This document shows, piece after piece, positions 20,137-29,346 of a DNA stretch of 38,860 bases. How positions within the stretch are numbered: position 1 is the stretch's first letter; each line of letters begins with the position of its first letter. The stretch comes from Nemertoderma westbladi. Lineage: Eukaryota > Xenacoelomorpha > Nemertodermatida > Nemertodermatidae. Below the pieces are notes generated by a model. The model made no database searches. It was not told where the DNA came from and worked only from the letters and a program-made list of their open reading frames with translations. The DNA lies in assembly GCA_032718475.1 (NCBI GenBank), contig JAUCBJ010000744.1, positions 1-38,860 of the forward strand, in the 5' to 3' direction. The translations under genes were made by a program, and so were the position numbers.

Positions 20137-20524
20137 ATGAAAGATAGAAAGGCTTTCTTTCGGAGACCTTGCATACAGTGTCGTGGGCAATGTACTGAGT
20201 ATACCTTACCTGAAGATATTTCGGTCAACCAAAACTGTACATACTGCCAATGCCCACCAAAGAAGGATATTCTTGGTCTTGGTGCTACTAGTATTGGTAA
20301 TAGTCAGATTAGTAATATATCATTTGATGTAGAAAGATTATTTACCGATATCTTCTCTACCAATTACGATTCCGGTAATATGGTACAAAGTGTGACAACA
20401 TTAGATATCACAGATATAGTGGTACCAGAGGAAAATATTACATTGGAAAGTACCAGAACAGCATCAACCCTTACAATGTCGAGGAACCTGGGAGTACACT
20501 ATCAGATAATTCATTTAGAGTTGT
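20137..20524 (+). pseudogene. Cys-rich N-terminal part of a transposase-like gene
   Basis: The frame codes 129 residues. The start is a compact Cys cluster, C12-x2-C15-x3-C19-x14-C34-x2-C37-x-C39 (words PCIQCRGQCTEY and NCTYCQCPP), likely zinc-binding. It is followed by a Ser/Thr/Asp-rich linker (NISFDVERLFTDIFSTN). The frame ends by chance at 20526 inside a LINE fragment. Beyond that fragment the same kind of linker resumes in frame-like sequence (NVDNVNPMPQLDNQLIPQ) and leads into the HTH domain at 21074. I read the two as one gene interrupted by the LINE piece. The Cys cluster is not one I can name with certainty. Confidence 0.45.
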
Positions 20525-20969
20525 AGACCTTCGAATACATAAGGGAAAGGCATAGGCAGCCTTGAATAGGCTTTCCAGGATTTGGAAGTCCCAGAGAATT
20601 AATCGGAAAGCTAAGGTCTGATTATTTAGAGCAGCAGTAGTTCCAGTACTCCTCTATGGGAGTCCATGCTGGGCTCTAACTGCTGAGGACACCAAATCTC
20701 TGGATGGCACATTCACAAGAATGCTACGCCGGGTTCATTGTGTCAAGTACAATGCACAGATCTCCAACCAGACACTATATATAACATTGTAGGTGTCTCA
20801 TTGGTTCCCGCAAGCTTGACACTAGAACAAAGTCGCCTCCATTTTGCAGGATATTGCTTTCAACATGAGGACCAGCCAGTGCATAATCTTGTGCTTTGGC
20901 AGCCTCATGGAGTGCATAAGCATGGTGGACAGCCCATGACTTTCTTGAGACGCATCTTAAAGGACACTG
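20525..20969 (+). mobile_element. LINE fragment, C-terminal part, truncated at both ends
   Basis: The stretch is nearly the same as 14841-15285 of the APE-type LINE: ACCTTCGAATAC at the start, YGSPCWALTAEDTKSLDGTF in the middle, and the GGACAGCCCATGACTTTC word near the end. It carries stops and small indels (for example TATATATAAC against TATACAAC). The 3' end of the family, its tail included, is absent, and I find no target-site duplication, so this looks like a piece moved or trimmed after insertion. Confidence 0.85.
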
Positions 20970-21604
20970 GCGAGTCAACAATGTTGACAATGTCAACCCT
21001 ATGCCGCAGCTAGATAACCAGTTAATTCCCCAAAGTCTGGGCTCACTTGAAGCAGTTATGAAGAGAAAGTATCATGGACTATACAGATAGTCGGTTGAAG
21101 GATGCAGTGGGAAATGGATTAACCAGTTGCGAGGCAGAAGAACAATTCCATATTCCACACAGAACAATCTTAAATAAACTTTGTGGAAAACATGGTATGA
21201 AAGTGGGGCACCCCATAATCCTAATGAAATATGAGGAGACCACCATTGTTAATCACTTAGCTGTTTGTGTGGACTGGGGCATTCCCTTGTCGACAATGGA
21301 TTTATGCATCATAGTTAGAAGTTATTTGATTTGTGGAAGGACCATAAGTGGTTTTGTCAATAATCTCCCGGGTAGGGAATGGGCACCACTATTTACGGAA
21401 AGGAATAAGAATGAACTTTCACTTCGTCTGTATCAAATTATCAAATGTGCCAGGCACAGGGCTGCTGTTGGACCACTGTCATTAAGGAATCATGCAATTT
21501 GTGATATTGTTGACCAAAGCACTCACATTGTCGAAAGAAATATTGTTGTCTCCAATAATCACCATATATTACGTCTCACAACCGTGAGTCTGTGCCAATA
21601 TTGA
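20970..21604 (+). pseudogene. psq/pogo-type transposase N-terminus, DDE missing
   Basis: From 21074 the frame gives a helix-turn-helix of the psq/pogo kind (YTDSRLKDAVGNGLTSCEAE then FHIPHRTILNKLCGKHGMKV), then the second, CENP-B-like helical part (EETTIVNHLAVCVDWGIPLS, IVRSYLICGRTISGFVNNLP, GREWAPLFTERNKNELSLRL). The upstream linker (20970-21073) reads in another frame by one base (EAVMKRKY just before the HTH). After ARHRAAVGPL the family likeness fades, and no DDE catalytic core is present before 21780. DNA binding is the role of this part in intact relatives. Confidence 0.65.
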
Positions 21605-21777
21605 AGACTGAGCTCACAATTCCGGGTTTTCTCAAACTAAAATTTCTACATATCATTAAGCTGAATAGCACTGCTGATATACTGTATTTATCGCCTGACA
21701 TTGTGTTACATCAAATTGTACTGTATCTCATAAATTGTACTGAACACCAGAATTGTTTGCTTTTAACTAATTATTGA

Positions 21778-22146
21778 AACAATAAAGACAATAAATAAAT
21801 TACATAAATTGCACATACATAATAAAAACGGATATTGCCAATGGAGCCTACTCAAATTCCGATTACAATTTATACAACCACCTTTCTCTTCTTTTCTGTC
21901 ATTTATAGTATTGTTGGAAAATCAAAACTTTCAGTTTCGTTAAATCTCACTGTTGGAAATGTTCCACCAACAAGTCTTCATTGAAATCACTTTAAAAAGG
22001 TTTTGGTAGGCTCTGCGCTTCACATATCGTCTATCTGTGTCCAATTCATTCATCCAATGTGCAAGTTTCGTAATATCATCCTGTTTTGATGAATGACCCA
22101 TTGTAGCTTAGAGTTTGATACTTGGGATTGTCACCATGATATCTCC
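21778..22146. other. No firm gene; small minus-strand frame
   Basis: AT-rich, with a polyadenylation-like AATAAA near 21779. On the minus strand a 53-codon frame at 22101-21940 begins MGHSSKQDDITKLAHWMNEL and has a good-looking composition (DTDRRYVKRRAYQNLF), so it could be an exon or element scrap. I do not recognise it. Confidence 0.25.
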
Positions 22147-22658
22147 CAACAAAGTTTTGGCTTTGGTGAATGAAGCTGGTTTCAATATCGCCATATATAT
22201 TCTATACTGGTTGCAGGGTAGTTGGGGGTCGGGTTTCCATGTGTAGAGTCCTAACAGGAAGTTGAGGGGGTAACTAACCTCTGTAGGTGATGGTTGTTGT
22301 TGGTTGAGCAGAGGTATCTGAGGATTTCAGCTTTAATATACATATCAGCTATTATTAACAATGATAAACCAATAACCCTTGTAAACTCTTGTCAACAAAG
22401 TTTTGGCTTTGGTGAATGAAGCTGGTTTCAATATCGCCATATATATTCTATACTGGTTGCAGGGTAGTTGGGGGTCGGGTTTCCATGTGTAGAGTCCTAA
22501 CAGGAAGTTGAGGGGGTAACTAACCTCTGTAGGTGATGGTTGTTGTTGGTTGAGCAGGGTTGTTGTTGGTTGAGCAGAGGTATCTGAGGATTTCAGCTTT
22601 AATATACATATCAGCTATTATTAACAATGATAAACCAATAACCCTTGTAAACTCTTGT
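22147..22658 (+). repeat. Tandem duplication of a 246-bp unit
   Basis: Unit one is 22147-22392, starting CAACAAAGTTTTGGC. Unit two is 22393-22658, starting with the same word. The two look the same base for base apart from a 20-base internal duplication of GGTTGTTGTTGGTTGAGCAG in unit two. The near identity says the event is recent, or an assembly effect. No coding sense. Confidence 0.9.
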
Positions 22659-22699
22659 GTTTTACCGGCCTACGGCCTTCAACTTTGATAGTGACCATA

Positions 22700-22711
22700 A
22701 ACGCGGTGATA
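22700..22711 (+). repeat. Target-site duplication, left copy
   Basis: AACGCGGTGATA here is repeated exactly at 23000-23011, on the two sides of a minus-strand LINE fragment. A 12-bp exact direct repeat at both ends is the mark left by target-primed reverse transcription. Confidence 0.85.
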
Positions 22712-22999
22712 TTACTACTACTACTACTACTAGGATCGGCATGCTGCATTGCAGCTGCATTTTTAAGAATGCTGTGCCGGCTTACCTACAAAATTGCACC
22801 GCCACAACTCCCTATCACCCATGACATTTGCTAGATCATCCACATCTTCAAGGCCAGTGTCCTTTAAGATGCGTCCCAAGAAAGTCATGGGCTGTCCACC
22901 ATGCTTATTCACTCCACGAGGCTGCCAAAGTACAAGATTATGCACTGGCTGGTCCTCACGGCGAAAGCAATGTCCTGCAAAGCGGAGGCGATTTGACGG
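22712..22999 (-). mobile_element. 5'-truncated LINE insertion with trinucleotide tail
   Basis: Read on the minus strand the insertion holds the last 80 codons of the LINE seen at 12368-15413 (NRLRFAGHCFRREDQPVHNL to KPAQHS), its short 3' UTR (GCAGCTGCAATGCAGC) and a (TAG/GTA)n tail of about eight units at 22712-22735. The 5' end is truncated in the codons for QNRLRFAG, with about five extra bases at the joint. The frame is open throughout, so it is a young copy. It sits between two exact 12-bp repeats. Confidence 0.9.
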
Positions 23000-23011
23000 A
23001 ACGCGGTGATA
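23000..23011 (+). repeat. Target-site duplication, right copy
   Basis: Exact second copy of AACGCGGTGATA, directly after the truncated 5' end of the LINE fragment. The sequence on both sides of the two copies would rejoin to an uninterrupted pre-insertion site. Confidence 0.85.
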
Positions 23012-23863
23012 CACACGATAAGAGATTTACCCAGTCGGGATCCCACATCAACTCGGATCCTGTCATATTACGGATTGTTCTGCAGGGTGCCGTTGTCGCA
23101 TAACTTTCTCAACATGTGCGCATATCAACTGAAAATGCATGTTCATGTTCATTCCGAAAATGATATGAAATGTTTACTCATTAACTCTTTCTTAGAATCT
23201 GGCCATGGTTTAGGTAGAATTTAGTTAGAATAGTATTAAAATTATTTAGAATATAGAATAGTAGAATTTAGCTTCTGTTTTGGGAAGAAAATGTTATTGC
23301 TATTTGTTTATTGCCAATTATTATATTTATAACTGTGGGTTAACTGTGACTTGTTTTCATTTCGATTTTTATATTAAACGAATATCCTGCATCTCACTAG
23401 CCTAGTTTCGAGTCACCAATCCCAAGACTTTTTAAGGAAATTTTTCTAGAATAATTTGTATATAATTACATTCATAATAAAACAAATATAAAATAACATC
23501 AATAATAATATAATTATTGATAATATGACTATAATATTATCAATTTTTCAATGAGTTAATAAATCACTAAATATTAAAGAAATATGTACTCGAAAATGAA
23601 CAGGAAATGCACTTAACAATAAATTGACAATACTAGCTAAAAGTAATCTGTACATAATATTACAATAATAAGAATAATGGGACATTTTATATAACCTAAA
23701 TAAGTTTGTGTAGGGGTGGCGAGCAAGAAGGGCCTGCAGATGATAATGCTACTCTAAAAAAACAAATTAAGAAGACAACAATACTAATTTTGATAAAATG
23801 TGATAAAAAAAAGGGAAAGGAATAATAAAAGGCATCTATTCGTCGTGCAGGAGGTAATCGCTA
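23012..23863. other. AT-rich gap and presumed 3' UTR of the Ulp1 LINE
   Basis: 23012-23100 is of normal composition; the rest is AT-rich with no domain-like frame. The last 100 to 160 bases before 23864 are the likely 3' UTR of the minus-strand Ulp1 LINE, but no clear tail or target-site duplication marks its end. Confidence 0.4.
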
Positions 23864-26407
23864 TTAAAGTAGGAAAATCTCGTCTAGGTTTCTGTTAGAG
23901 GGGAAGGTGCCGAGGACTGCGGTGGCATTTCCTCTTACCACTGCCATGGATAGGCATTGGTGGAGGAAAGCTGTGGACCGGGGTACACCAGTGGTATGGG
24001 CGATCCTCCTCCCTATCTCACGAATGGTGCTGGTTGCTTCGGCACCAATGGGTCCGAGGGTCTCTGTAGCTATAGTCACAAAGTGGTAGTCATGGCATAG
24101 GTCAGCGTATTTGTGTGCCTTTACACGCTCTGCTGCGGTTGCTGCTGCTCCGGCTGTCTGGGACGTCGTGGGGAGGTAGGATGTCGCTAGGGTATCCCTA
24201 CATGTATAGTCCCAAACAAGCATCCTGCCTTTTGACCATGGTGACAGAGTCATTCCATCAGGTTTTTTCCCATCTCTCGTCATGCCTCTTGGTTCTAGGG
24301 TGGATGGTATACCGGCTGAGTTAAGGGCGCGGTGGATGATGTCGTTCGCTTCAGCGTGGCGGGTGTATTTGCCATAGTTGTGGATGCAGCTTAGTCCGTG
24401 TACACCTGAGGTGTTTACTTGAGTACCGCAGCTCCTACATTCATGCTCAGTGCAAATTGTAGTGCCTAGGCGGAGAGCTACGCCAATTCGTAGTTGGTCA
24501 TCCTCGAGGCGGAGTCCCAGTGAAGATATTGGAAGGGCGTTTAGCCAGTCCCCAGAGTGATCTGCCCTGGCGGCTAACAGACGAGCCTTGCTGAGGGGGG
24601 TGCCAGCGGCTGCTAGTAGTTCTTCAAACCGGATAACGCTCATGGGGTGGTCCCACGCTTTCTGTATAGAAGGGTTGGGTGGTGGGCTTGTTCCTGGGGG
24701 GAGATGTGTCATAGCCAGGGTTATTGCTGGATCTGTATTACCTTCAAAATGAGGAGGGAGGAGTGCTCGGAGTAGGGGAGTGCATCCGAAGACTGATGCC
24801 AAAAAGGCAGGTACTGAAACGTCCCGCGTACTCCTAATGCCCAGCCCCCCGAGTGATACTGGGAGGGAAGCTTGTTTCCATGCAGTGTCGTCTAGTTTAG
24901 AGTTGGTCGCCACCTCGAGGGCTTGACGGATTGTGGTGTCGAGTTGTCGGAGGGTTGGTGAGATGAAGCATGGCGAGCACCTGAGAATATGCATCAGTTT
25001 GGGGATTGCGAAGCAGTGTCTAAGTAAGAAGAGGGCATCGTGGGAGGAGAGTAGGTGTAGTCGTTGTGTGAATCGCGTGAGGTCAGTTATCTTCTCCTGG
25101 ACGGTGGTTTCAAGTGCTGATTCTCCTAGGGGTGCCCCCAGTAGGGTCGAATTGTCAAACTCCACTGGTTTAATGCCTGGCGTTATCTTGTCAAAGATTG
25201 CGGTGGTTGTTGTCTTAAGGTCCTCTGGGAAGCTGGGAGCGAAAATCAGTTCACACTTAGTTGGCTTGATTGTGAGCCCTAGCTTGGCTGCCTGTGCGAT
25301 GACTTGGTGTAGGCCTGCGGCTACTTTGGAAGCATTCCCTCCGAGTGTTCCGTCATCTAGGTACCAGATATTTATGGGGGTTGTTATGTTTGTCACAACC
25401 TCATGGATGTCATTGCTAAAGAGGAGAGATGCCAGGGGATCACCTTGTTGCACACCATCATCTGAGGGGATAATTGTGTCCCGGTAGAACAGGTGAGATA
25501 GCTGCTCATAAGCCTGGTAAGCTAGGTTATACAGGGGCGGGAGGTTGTTTAGAATAGACTTGAGGACATGGCTGCGATGTATGCTATTAAAGGCATTTGC
25601 GAAATCAACCTTTACCAAGACATTGGCTTCCTGTGATTCCTGGAGGAATCGCCTAGCGCTATGTACTGCTGCCTCAGCTCCTCTGGCTGTACCACTGCCG
25701 AGTTGATGTGGTGCTAGTTGGAGTCCTGAGTTCTGCATTGCTATCCTGCAGCATGTCTTTGCAGTGAGCATGCGTATGGTGCACCCCACTGCAATCGGTC
25801 TGACTCCGCTGGTGAGCTTGGAGAAAGCACATAGTTTGGCTCCATAAACGAAGGGTAGCACTCCTTGGGGGACAACACCTTTCACCATCAAGTTGGCAAC
25901 TGAGGTTACTCCTTTCAGGAGGTCTGTTGCTGTATCACCCACGGAGAAGGAGCAGAGGTCTTTCAGATGTTGAGGTCTGAGATTATCTGGACCTGCCGCG
26001 GAGCCTTCGGGAAAGGCTTTAATTGACTTACGGATGTCAGTGTAAGAGAGCTCTAGGATTGGGGCTTTGGCATCAGCTATTGATGTTACCCCAATATGAT
26101 CTTCAGGTGGTCGGGTCGGGTGTAGGGCAATGAGTGCATCTAACGTTGCCTGGTTGGCTGGTGCTATGGTGGCTGATGAAAATGCCAGGCGGGTTGCTGC
26201 CTTGATATTACCTTCCTCTATTTTTGAGGAGATGAGTAACCCCAAAAAGTCTTCTTGTCGATCTGTGTGTTTTTGTTTGGTGGGTTTAGGTTTGTTATGA
26301 TGTTGCTGTTGTTCGGGTACTGGGAGAGCTAGAGGCTCCTGTGATTCACATAGCTCCATGAATTCGTGCAGCTGGTCCTTGACTTTACTTGTCAGGGATT
26401 TCTCCAA
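23864..26407 (-). CDS. Reverse transcriptase and PD-(D/E)xK-like endonuclease
   Basis: 847 codons as given from a TTG at 26407; no ATG suits, and the same frame stays open upstream to a TGA just beyond the homopolymer. RT words: SAAGPDNLRPQHLKDL (136-151), GVRPIAVGCTIRML (201-214), HQLGSGTARGAEAAVH (234-249), motif A VKVDFANAFNS with Asp 268, motif B GVQQGDPLASLLF (318-330), motif C WYLDDGTLGG with Asp 351 and 352. The thumb region follows. A CCHC finger C657-x2-C660-x9-H670-x3-C674 and then KPDG (715-718) with VWDYT (Asp 733) form the restriction-like endonuclease signature; E782 may be part of it. All catalytic positions seem kept, so activity is possible. Confidence 0.85.
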   Translation of the reverse strand: MEKSLTSKVKDQLHEFMELCESQEPLALPVPEQQQHHNKPKPTKQKHTDRQEDFLGLLISSKIEEGNIKAATRLAFSSATIAPANQATLDALIALHPTRPPEDHIGVTSIADAKAPILELSYTDIRKSIKAFPEGSAAGPDNLRPQHLKDLCSFSVGDTATDLLKGVTSVANLMVKGVVPQGVLPFVYGAKLCAFSKLTSGVRPIAVGCTIRMLTAKTCCRIAMQNSGLQLAPHQLGSGTARGAEAAVHSARRFLQESQEANVLVKVDFANAFNSIHRSHVLKSILNNLPPLYNLAYQAYEQLSHLFYRDTIIPSDDGVQQGDPLASLLFSNDIHEVVTNITTPINIWYLDDGTLGGNASKVAAGLHQVIAQAAKLGLTIKPTKCELIFAPSFPEDLKTTTTAIFDKITPGIKPVEFDNSTLLGAPLGESALETTVQEKITDLTRFTQRLHLLSSHDALFLLRHCFAIPKLMHILRCSPCFISPTLRQLDTTIRQALEVATNSKLDDTAWKQASLPVSLGGLGIRSTRDVSVPAFLASVFGCTPLLRALLPPHFEGNTDPAITLAMTHLPPGTSPPPNPSIQKAWDHPMSVIRFEELLAAAGTPLSKARLLAARADHSGDWLNALPISSLGLRLEDDQLRIGVALRLGTTICTEHECRSCGTQVNTSGVHGLSCIHNYGKYTRHAEANDIIHRALNSAGIPSTLEPRGMTRDGKKPDGMTLSPWSKGRMLVWDYTCRDTLATSYLPTTSQTAGAAATAAERVKAHKYADLCHDYHFVTIATETLGPIGAEATSTIREIGRRIAHTTGVPRSTAFLHQCLSMAVVRGNATAVLGTFPSNRNLDEIFLL

Positions 26408-27890
26408 TAAACCGGGGTTTCCCTTTCTCCGTTTGTGTACTTGGGGGGGGGGGGATCCTCAGGCTATAAGGGAAGGCTAGAAGGTTTAGCCACTCATGCA
26501 TGGAGTTATGTTTGACTACTGCTTTGCATAGCTTGGTGTAACATGTTGAGGCCAGTTGTCTTGCTCCCCGGGGGATGCGTGTAAGTGTCCTAGTGAGGAG
26601 AAGAACTTTAAATACTTTTAAGTAGTCATTGGTGGATGTATTGCTGGCAGATTCCGCTTCAGTTAGTGGATGGTGGGGTGCTGGTGCTGGTGTAAAGATG
26701 GTTTGTATAGGTTGAGGTTCCGCTATGGTGCCTGAGCCTGGACAGACGCGACCATTTGTGGCATTATGCTTGCGGAGTCTCCCATTGCTGGTGACAGAAT
26801 ATGTTTTCTTGCATGATGGACAGGTGGATCGGGATGTTGAGATAATAGAGGATGTCTGTGACTGTTGTTGTGATGGTTGTTGTTGTGAGGGAGATGACAA
26901 TGATTGTGGGGGTAATTGTTGTTTATTTGTGATTTGTGGGGACTGTGGTAGGGGGGTTGGTGAGGATGGGGTTGGTGAGGGGGGGGCCTGGGTAGATTGT
27001 GGGTGTTGACTGTCATTGGTGGTGTTTTCGTCAGGTGGTGTAATTGATTGAATAATGTCGCTGTGGTCTGCTGGGTGGTGGATTGGATTTGTCCCCATGG
27101 GGCTGGGGCTGGGGAGGTCATTGCCCTGGCAAGGGTTGGAGTGAATGGGGAGATTGGGATGGATATGATTACCTGGTCTAAGAGTTTGCTCCTGTGGGCA
27201 GGGGGGTGAGTGGTCTGGTTGGCTGTTTCCTCCTTTGATAAGGATGGATTTGGTTTTCACTTGGGAGTGGAGATGCTTGCGGAATGCCTGAATGGAGATG
27301 TCATTCACACCTGAGAAGGTTTTGGACTGTAGGATTAGCTGTGCAAATTTGCAGACGTAGATACCACATTGAAAATTGTTGAACTGGAGCTTTGGGAGTG
27401 GCGGAAATATAAGAAAGTCCCTTGTTGGAAGGTTGAATCTGCGTGCCTCGAATGACAACCAATTCTTAATGTCATTGATGACTGGTAGGCTTAGTGTTCC
27501 GAGAGAGTCACAGTATCTAAGCTCCCATGTCTTTGGCGAAAATGAGAGCAAGGACCAATGCCCGTTGTTGTGGACGGGAAAGAGCAGGTAGTCAAGTTGA
27601 AAAGGGTTGTCAGTGTTCCATCGTTTCAAGGATTCATAGCCTGCCTTTCTGCGAAGGATGTAGAGTATTTGAGTACTGTAAACCCGGGTTTGTGGTGGAT
27701 ATTCTCTGGAATAAAGTCGTAGAAAACCTTCTATTATGTTGTCAGTTACCCAATTCTCGGCGTCTAAGCTGCTAATGTCATCCTCTGAGATAGTGAAGCC
27801 TTGGAAGTCATAGGTGTCAATGTTGGTGGGTGGGACATCGTTCATGAGGACTGATTCTGTGAGGTCTATGTAGCTGGGCTTATCTGCCAT
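26385..27890 (-). CDS. Ulp1/C48 SUMO-type cysteine protease and zinc-finger protein
   Basis: The frame codes 501 residues from an ATG at 27890. Residues 30-210 are an Ulp1-type protease: SLDAENWVTDNIIEGFL, VHNNGHWSLL with the catalytic His at 111, RYCDSLG with Asp at 128, and LQFNNFQCGIYVCK with Gln at 169 and Cys at 175, all in the expected order. Residues 220-355 are Pro/Ser/Gln-rich and probably disordered. A single finger, CPSCKKTYSVTSNGRLRKHN, stands at 357-376. The last 100 residues are helical and basic. Such proteases cut SUMO or process precursors in the host; in these LINEs the role is unproven. The end overlaps the RT frame by 23 bases just after a 12-base homopolymer (26443-26454), so the stop at 26385 may be an artefact of one extra base there. 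Confidence 0.85.
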   Translation of the reverse strand: MADKPSYIDLTESVLMNDVPPTNIDTYDFQGFTISEDDISSLDAENWVTDNIIEGFLRLYSREYPPQTRVYSTQILYILRRKAGYESLKRWNTDNPFQLDYLLFPVHNNGHWSLLSFSPKTWELRYCDSLGTLSLPVINDIKNWLSFEARRFNLPTRDFLIFPPLPKLQFNNFQCGIYVCKFAQLILQSKTFSGVNDISIQAFRKHLHSQVKTKSILIKGGNSQPDHSPPCPQEQTLRPGNHIHPNLPIHSNPCQGNDLPSPSPMGTNPIHHPADHSDIIQSITPPDENTTNDSQHPQSTQAPPSPTPSSPTPLPQSPQITNKQQLPPQSLSSPSQQQPSQQQSQTSSIISTSRSTCPSCKKTYSVTSNGRLRKHNATNGRVCPGSGTIAEPQPIQTIFTPAPAPHHPLTEAESASNTSTNDYLKVFKVLLLTRTLTRIPRGARQLASTCYTKLCKAVVKHNSMHEWLNLLAFPYSLRIPPPPSTQTEKGKPRFIGEIPDK

Positions 27891-28680
27891 AGGTGGGGAG
27901 GGGCCGGCTAATGTATTGAGCTGAGGGACAGGGAATGATATGAGAATACAGTAGAACAGAGTGCAGTAGAATGTTATCGCTGCTGGGGAGTCAGGTGGAA
28001 ATAGTTGATTGTAACAGGTGTAAGACTTATGAGACAGTCATTAAAATTAAATACATAAAACAAGATCTACACAGTAGTTACAGGTGTAAAAGAAATCAAT
28101 GGGACAGACAACAAATTTAAATAAGTGAAAAGCAAGCGGGACAGACAACAAAGTCAAATATACAGAATATATATGTGATTTTTCAGTTGTACCAGATTCT
28201 GTTATTTATTTATTTATTTATTTAATCTTTAATCCAGACATAAATATTATTGTTATATTGTTAATATTATTGTTTTCAATTAAATTAATTTTAGGTAGGT
28301 AGGTGGGTCGGTCCCTCTCCCAAGTACAGAATAACATTTTTAATGTAAATTTGAATTTCCCGCTGTCCCTCTGCAGTGATTTTATTATTATCATACCATT
28401 GTATGATGCATTTTTTCTTATTGATATTGATATTATATATTGATTATTGATATTGGTTATATTGAATGGGAGAATATTTTAGGCTCGTTAAGCCAAGGGA
28501 ATGCCTGTTCACCACCATGGGTGATCTTCCATAGTAAATCCTTCCACTCTGTTTCCCAAGTTGCCTTGGTTCCCATTTATCGACCACTGAAGGATGAAAG
28601 CAGGGGCTAGGCTGCAGCATTTAAAGCACTGCACCCAAACAGTGCTGCCCCCATCTAGGGATTGTGTCAGGGCTCCCTAA
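27891..28680. other. No gene seen; microsatellite and mixed non-coding sequence
   Basis: Next to the Ulp1 LINE are about 250 bases that may be its 5' UTR, with the word GGGACAGACAACAAA twice (about 28101 and 28140). A (TTTA)n microsatellite of about 23 bases lies at 28202-28224. From 28490 to 28680 the sequence is of higher GC and looks like the upstream part of the next LINE or another repeat, without a readable domain. Confidence 0.45.
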
Positions 28681-29346
28681 TTGGAAGCTCAGGAATGTCA
28701 CCACTCGGCTATTGACGTCCGACCTCAGACTTGCCACGATCTTCTTCTTTTGGAATTGGGCCTTCCATCGCCAGAAGCAATTATTCTTACGTGTCAAAGA
28801 AAGTTTTTATTGTCAATCTTAGCCAGACCGAACCTACATTTCCCTCTCATATTTGCCATGGATTTAGCACGCCAGGGACATACCCCAATGGGGTTAGAAA
28901 TCGACTGAATTCTATCGAGGGACAACAGTAACTATGCGTCCGAGGTACGTGAGGGTTTAATAGAAGCTGTGCATAATGACTCTACCAGTACGCCATGGAT
29001 GTTTTACAATTCTATAAATCCTTTGTTTGAGGTTCCCACCGTATACCGTAGCTACCTCCATGGTTCTGAACGTCACCGTATTTCCTGGTCATGTTTCTGT
29101 TTAATGTCCATGTATCTTGCTGTCGAGACTGGCAGGTGGTCGTGTATTCCTTGAGACAGACGTTTTTGTAAATGCGGTTCTATACAGACCGAAGCCCATG
29201 TCCTTCTAAGTTGCTCTCTACTAGGTGATATCCAGGAATCCTACCCCCAACTTGATTTCTCATGTGTAAATCACCTTTTCTTAGAATCTACTTACGAGTC
29301 CTGTGCATCATTCATTTATGAAGCTTTGATTTTATTAGAAGAATAA
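28681..29346 (+). pseudogene. LINE post-RT region with C-terminal zinc knuckle
   Basis: One reading frame is held for 221 codons to a TAA at 29344-29346, with two in-frame TGA codons at 28906-28908 and 29152-29154. It reads LELGLPSPEAIILTCQRKFL, FAMDLARQGHTPMGLEID, then after the first stop ILSRDNSNYASEV and TPWMFYNSINPLFEV, YLAVETGRWSCIP, and after the second stop DRRFCKCGSIQTEAHVLLSC, ending FIYEALILLEE. The Cys/His cluster C-x-C-x7-H-x4-C is the terminal knuckle of this kind of LINE. Both stops stand where relatives have Arg, consistent with CGA to TGA change. Confidence 0.7.

Larger units (their letters stand above)
23864..27890 (-). mobile_element. LINE with Ulp1 protease, RT and restriction-like endonuclease
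   Basis: Two long adjoining minus-strand frames give Ulp1/C48 protease, Pro/Gln-rich linker, zinc finger, RT, CCHC finger and a PD-(D/E)xK-like nuclease, in that order. An Ulp1-type protease in a LINE with a restriction-like endonuclease is known from the NeSL group and relatives such as Utopia, and this is where I place it. Such elements often insert at specific RNA-gene sites, but I see no snRNA, tRNA or spliced-leader sequence at its ends. It is the only element here with near-intact frames. Its ends are not defined; a 5' UTR probably lies within 27891-28150. Confidence 0.8.

Noticed and set aside
24933-25487. 184-residue plus-strand frame
   Set aside because: It is antisense to the RT core of the 847-codon frame, with no motif of its own.
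26725-27121. Cys/Asp-rich plus-strand frame and His/Pro-rich minus-strand frame
   Set aside because: Both lie within the Pro/Gln-rich linker of the Ulp1-protein frame and reflect its repetitive codons.
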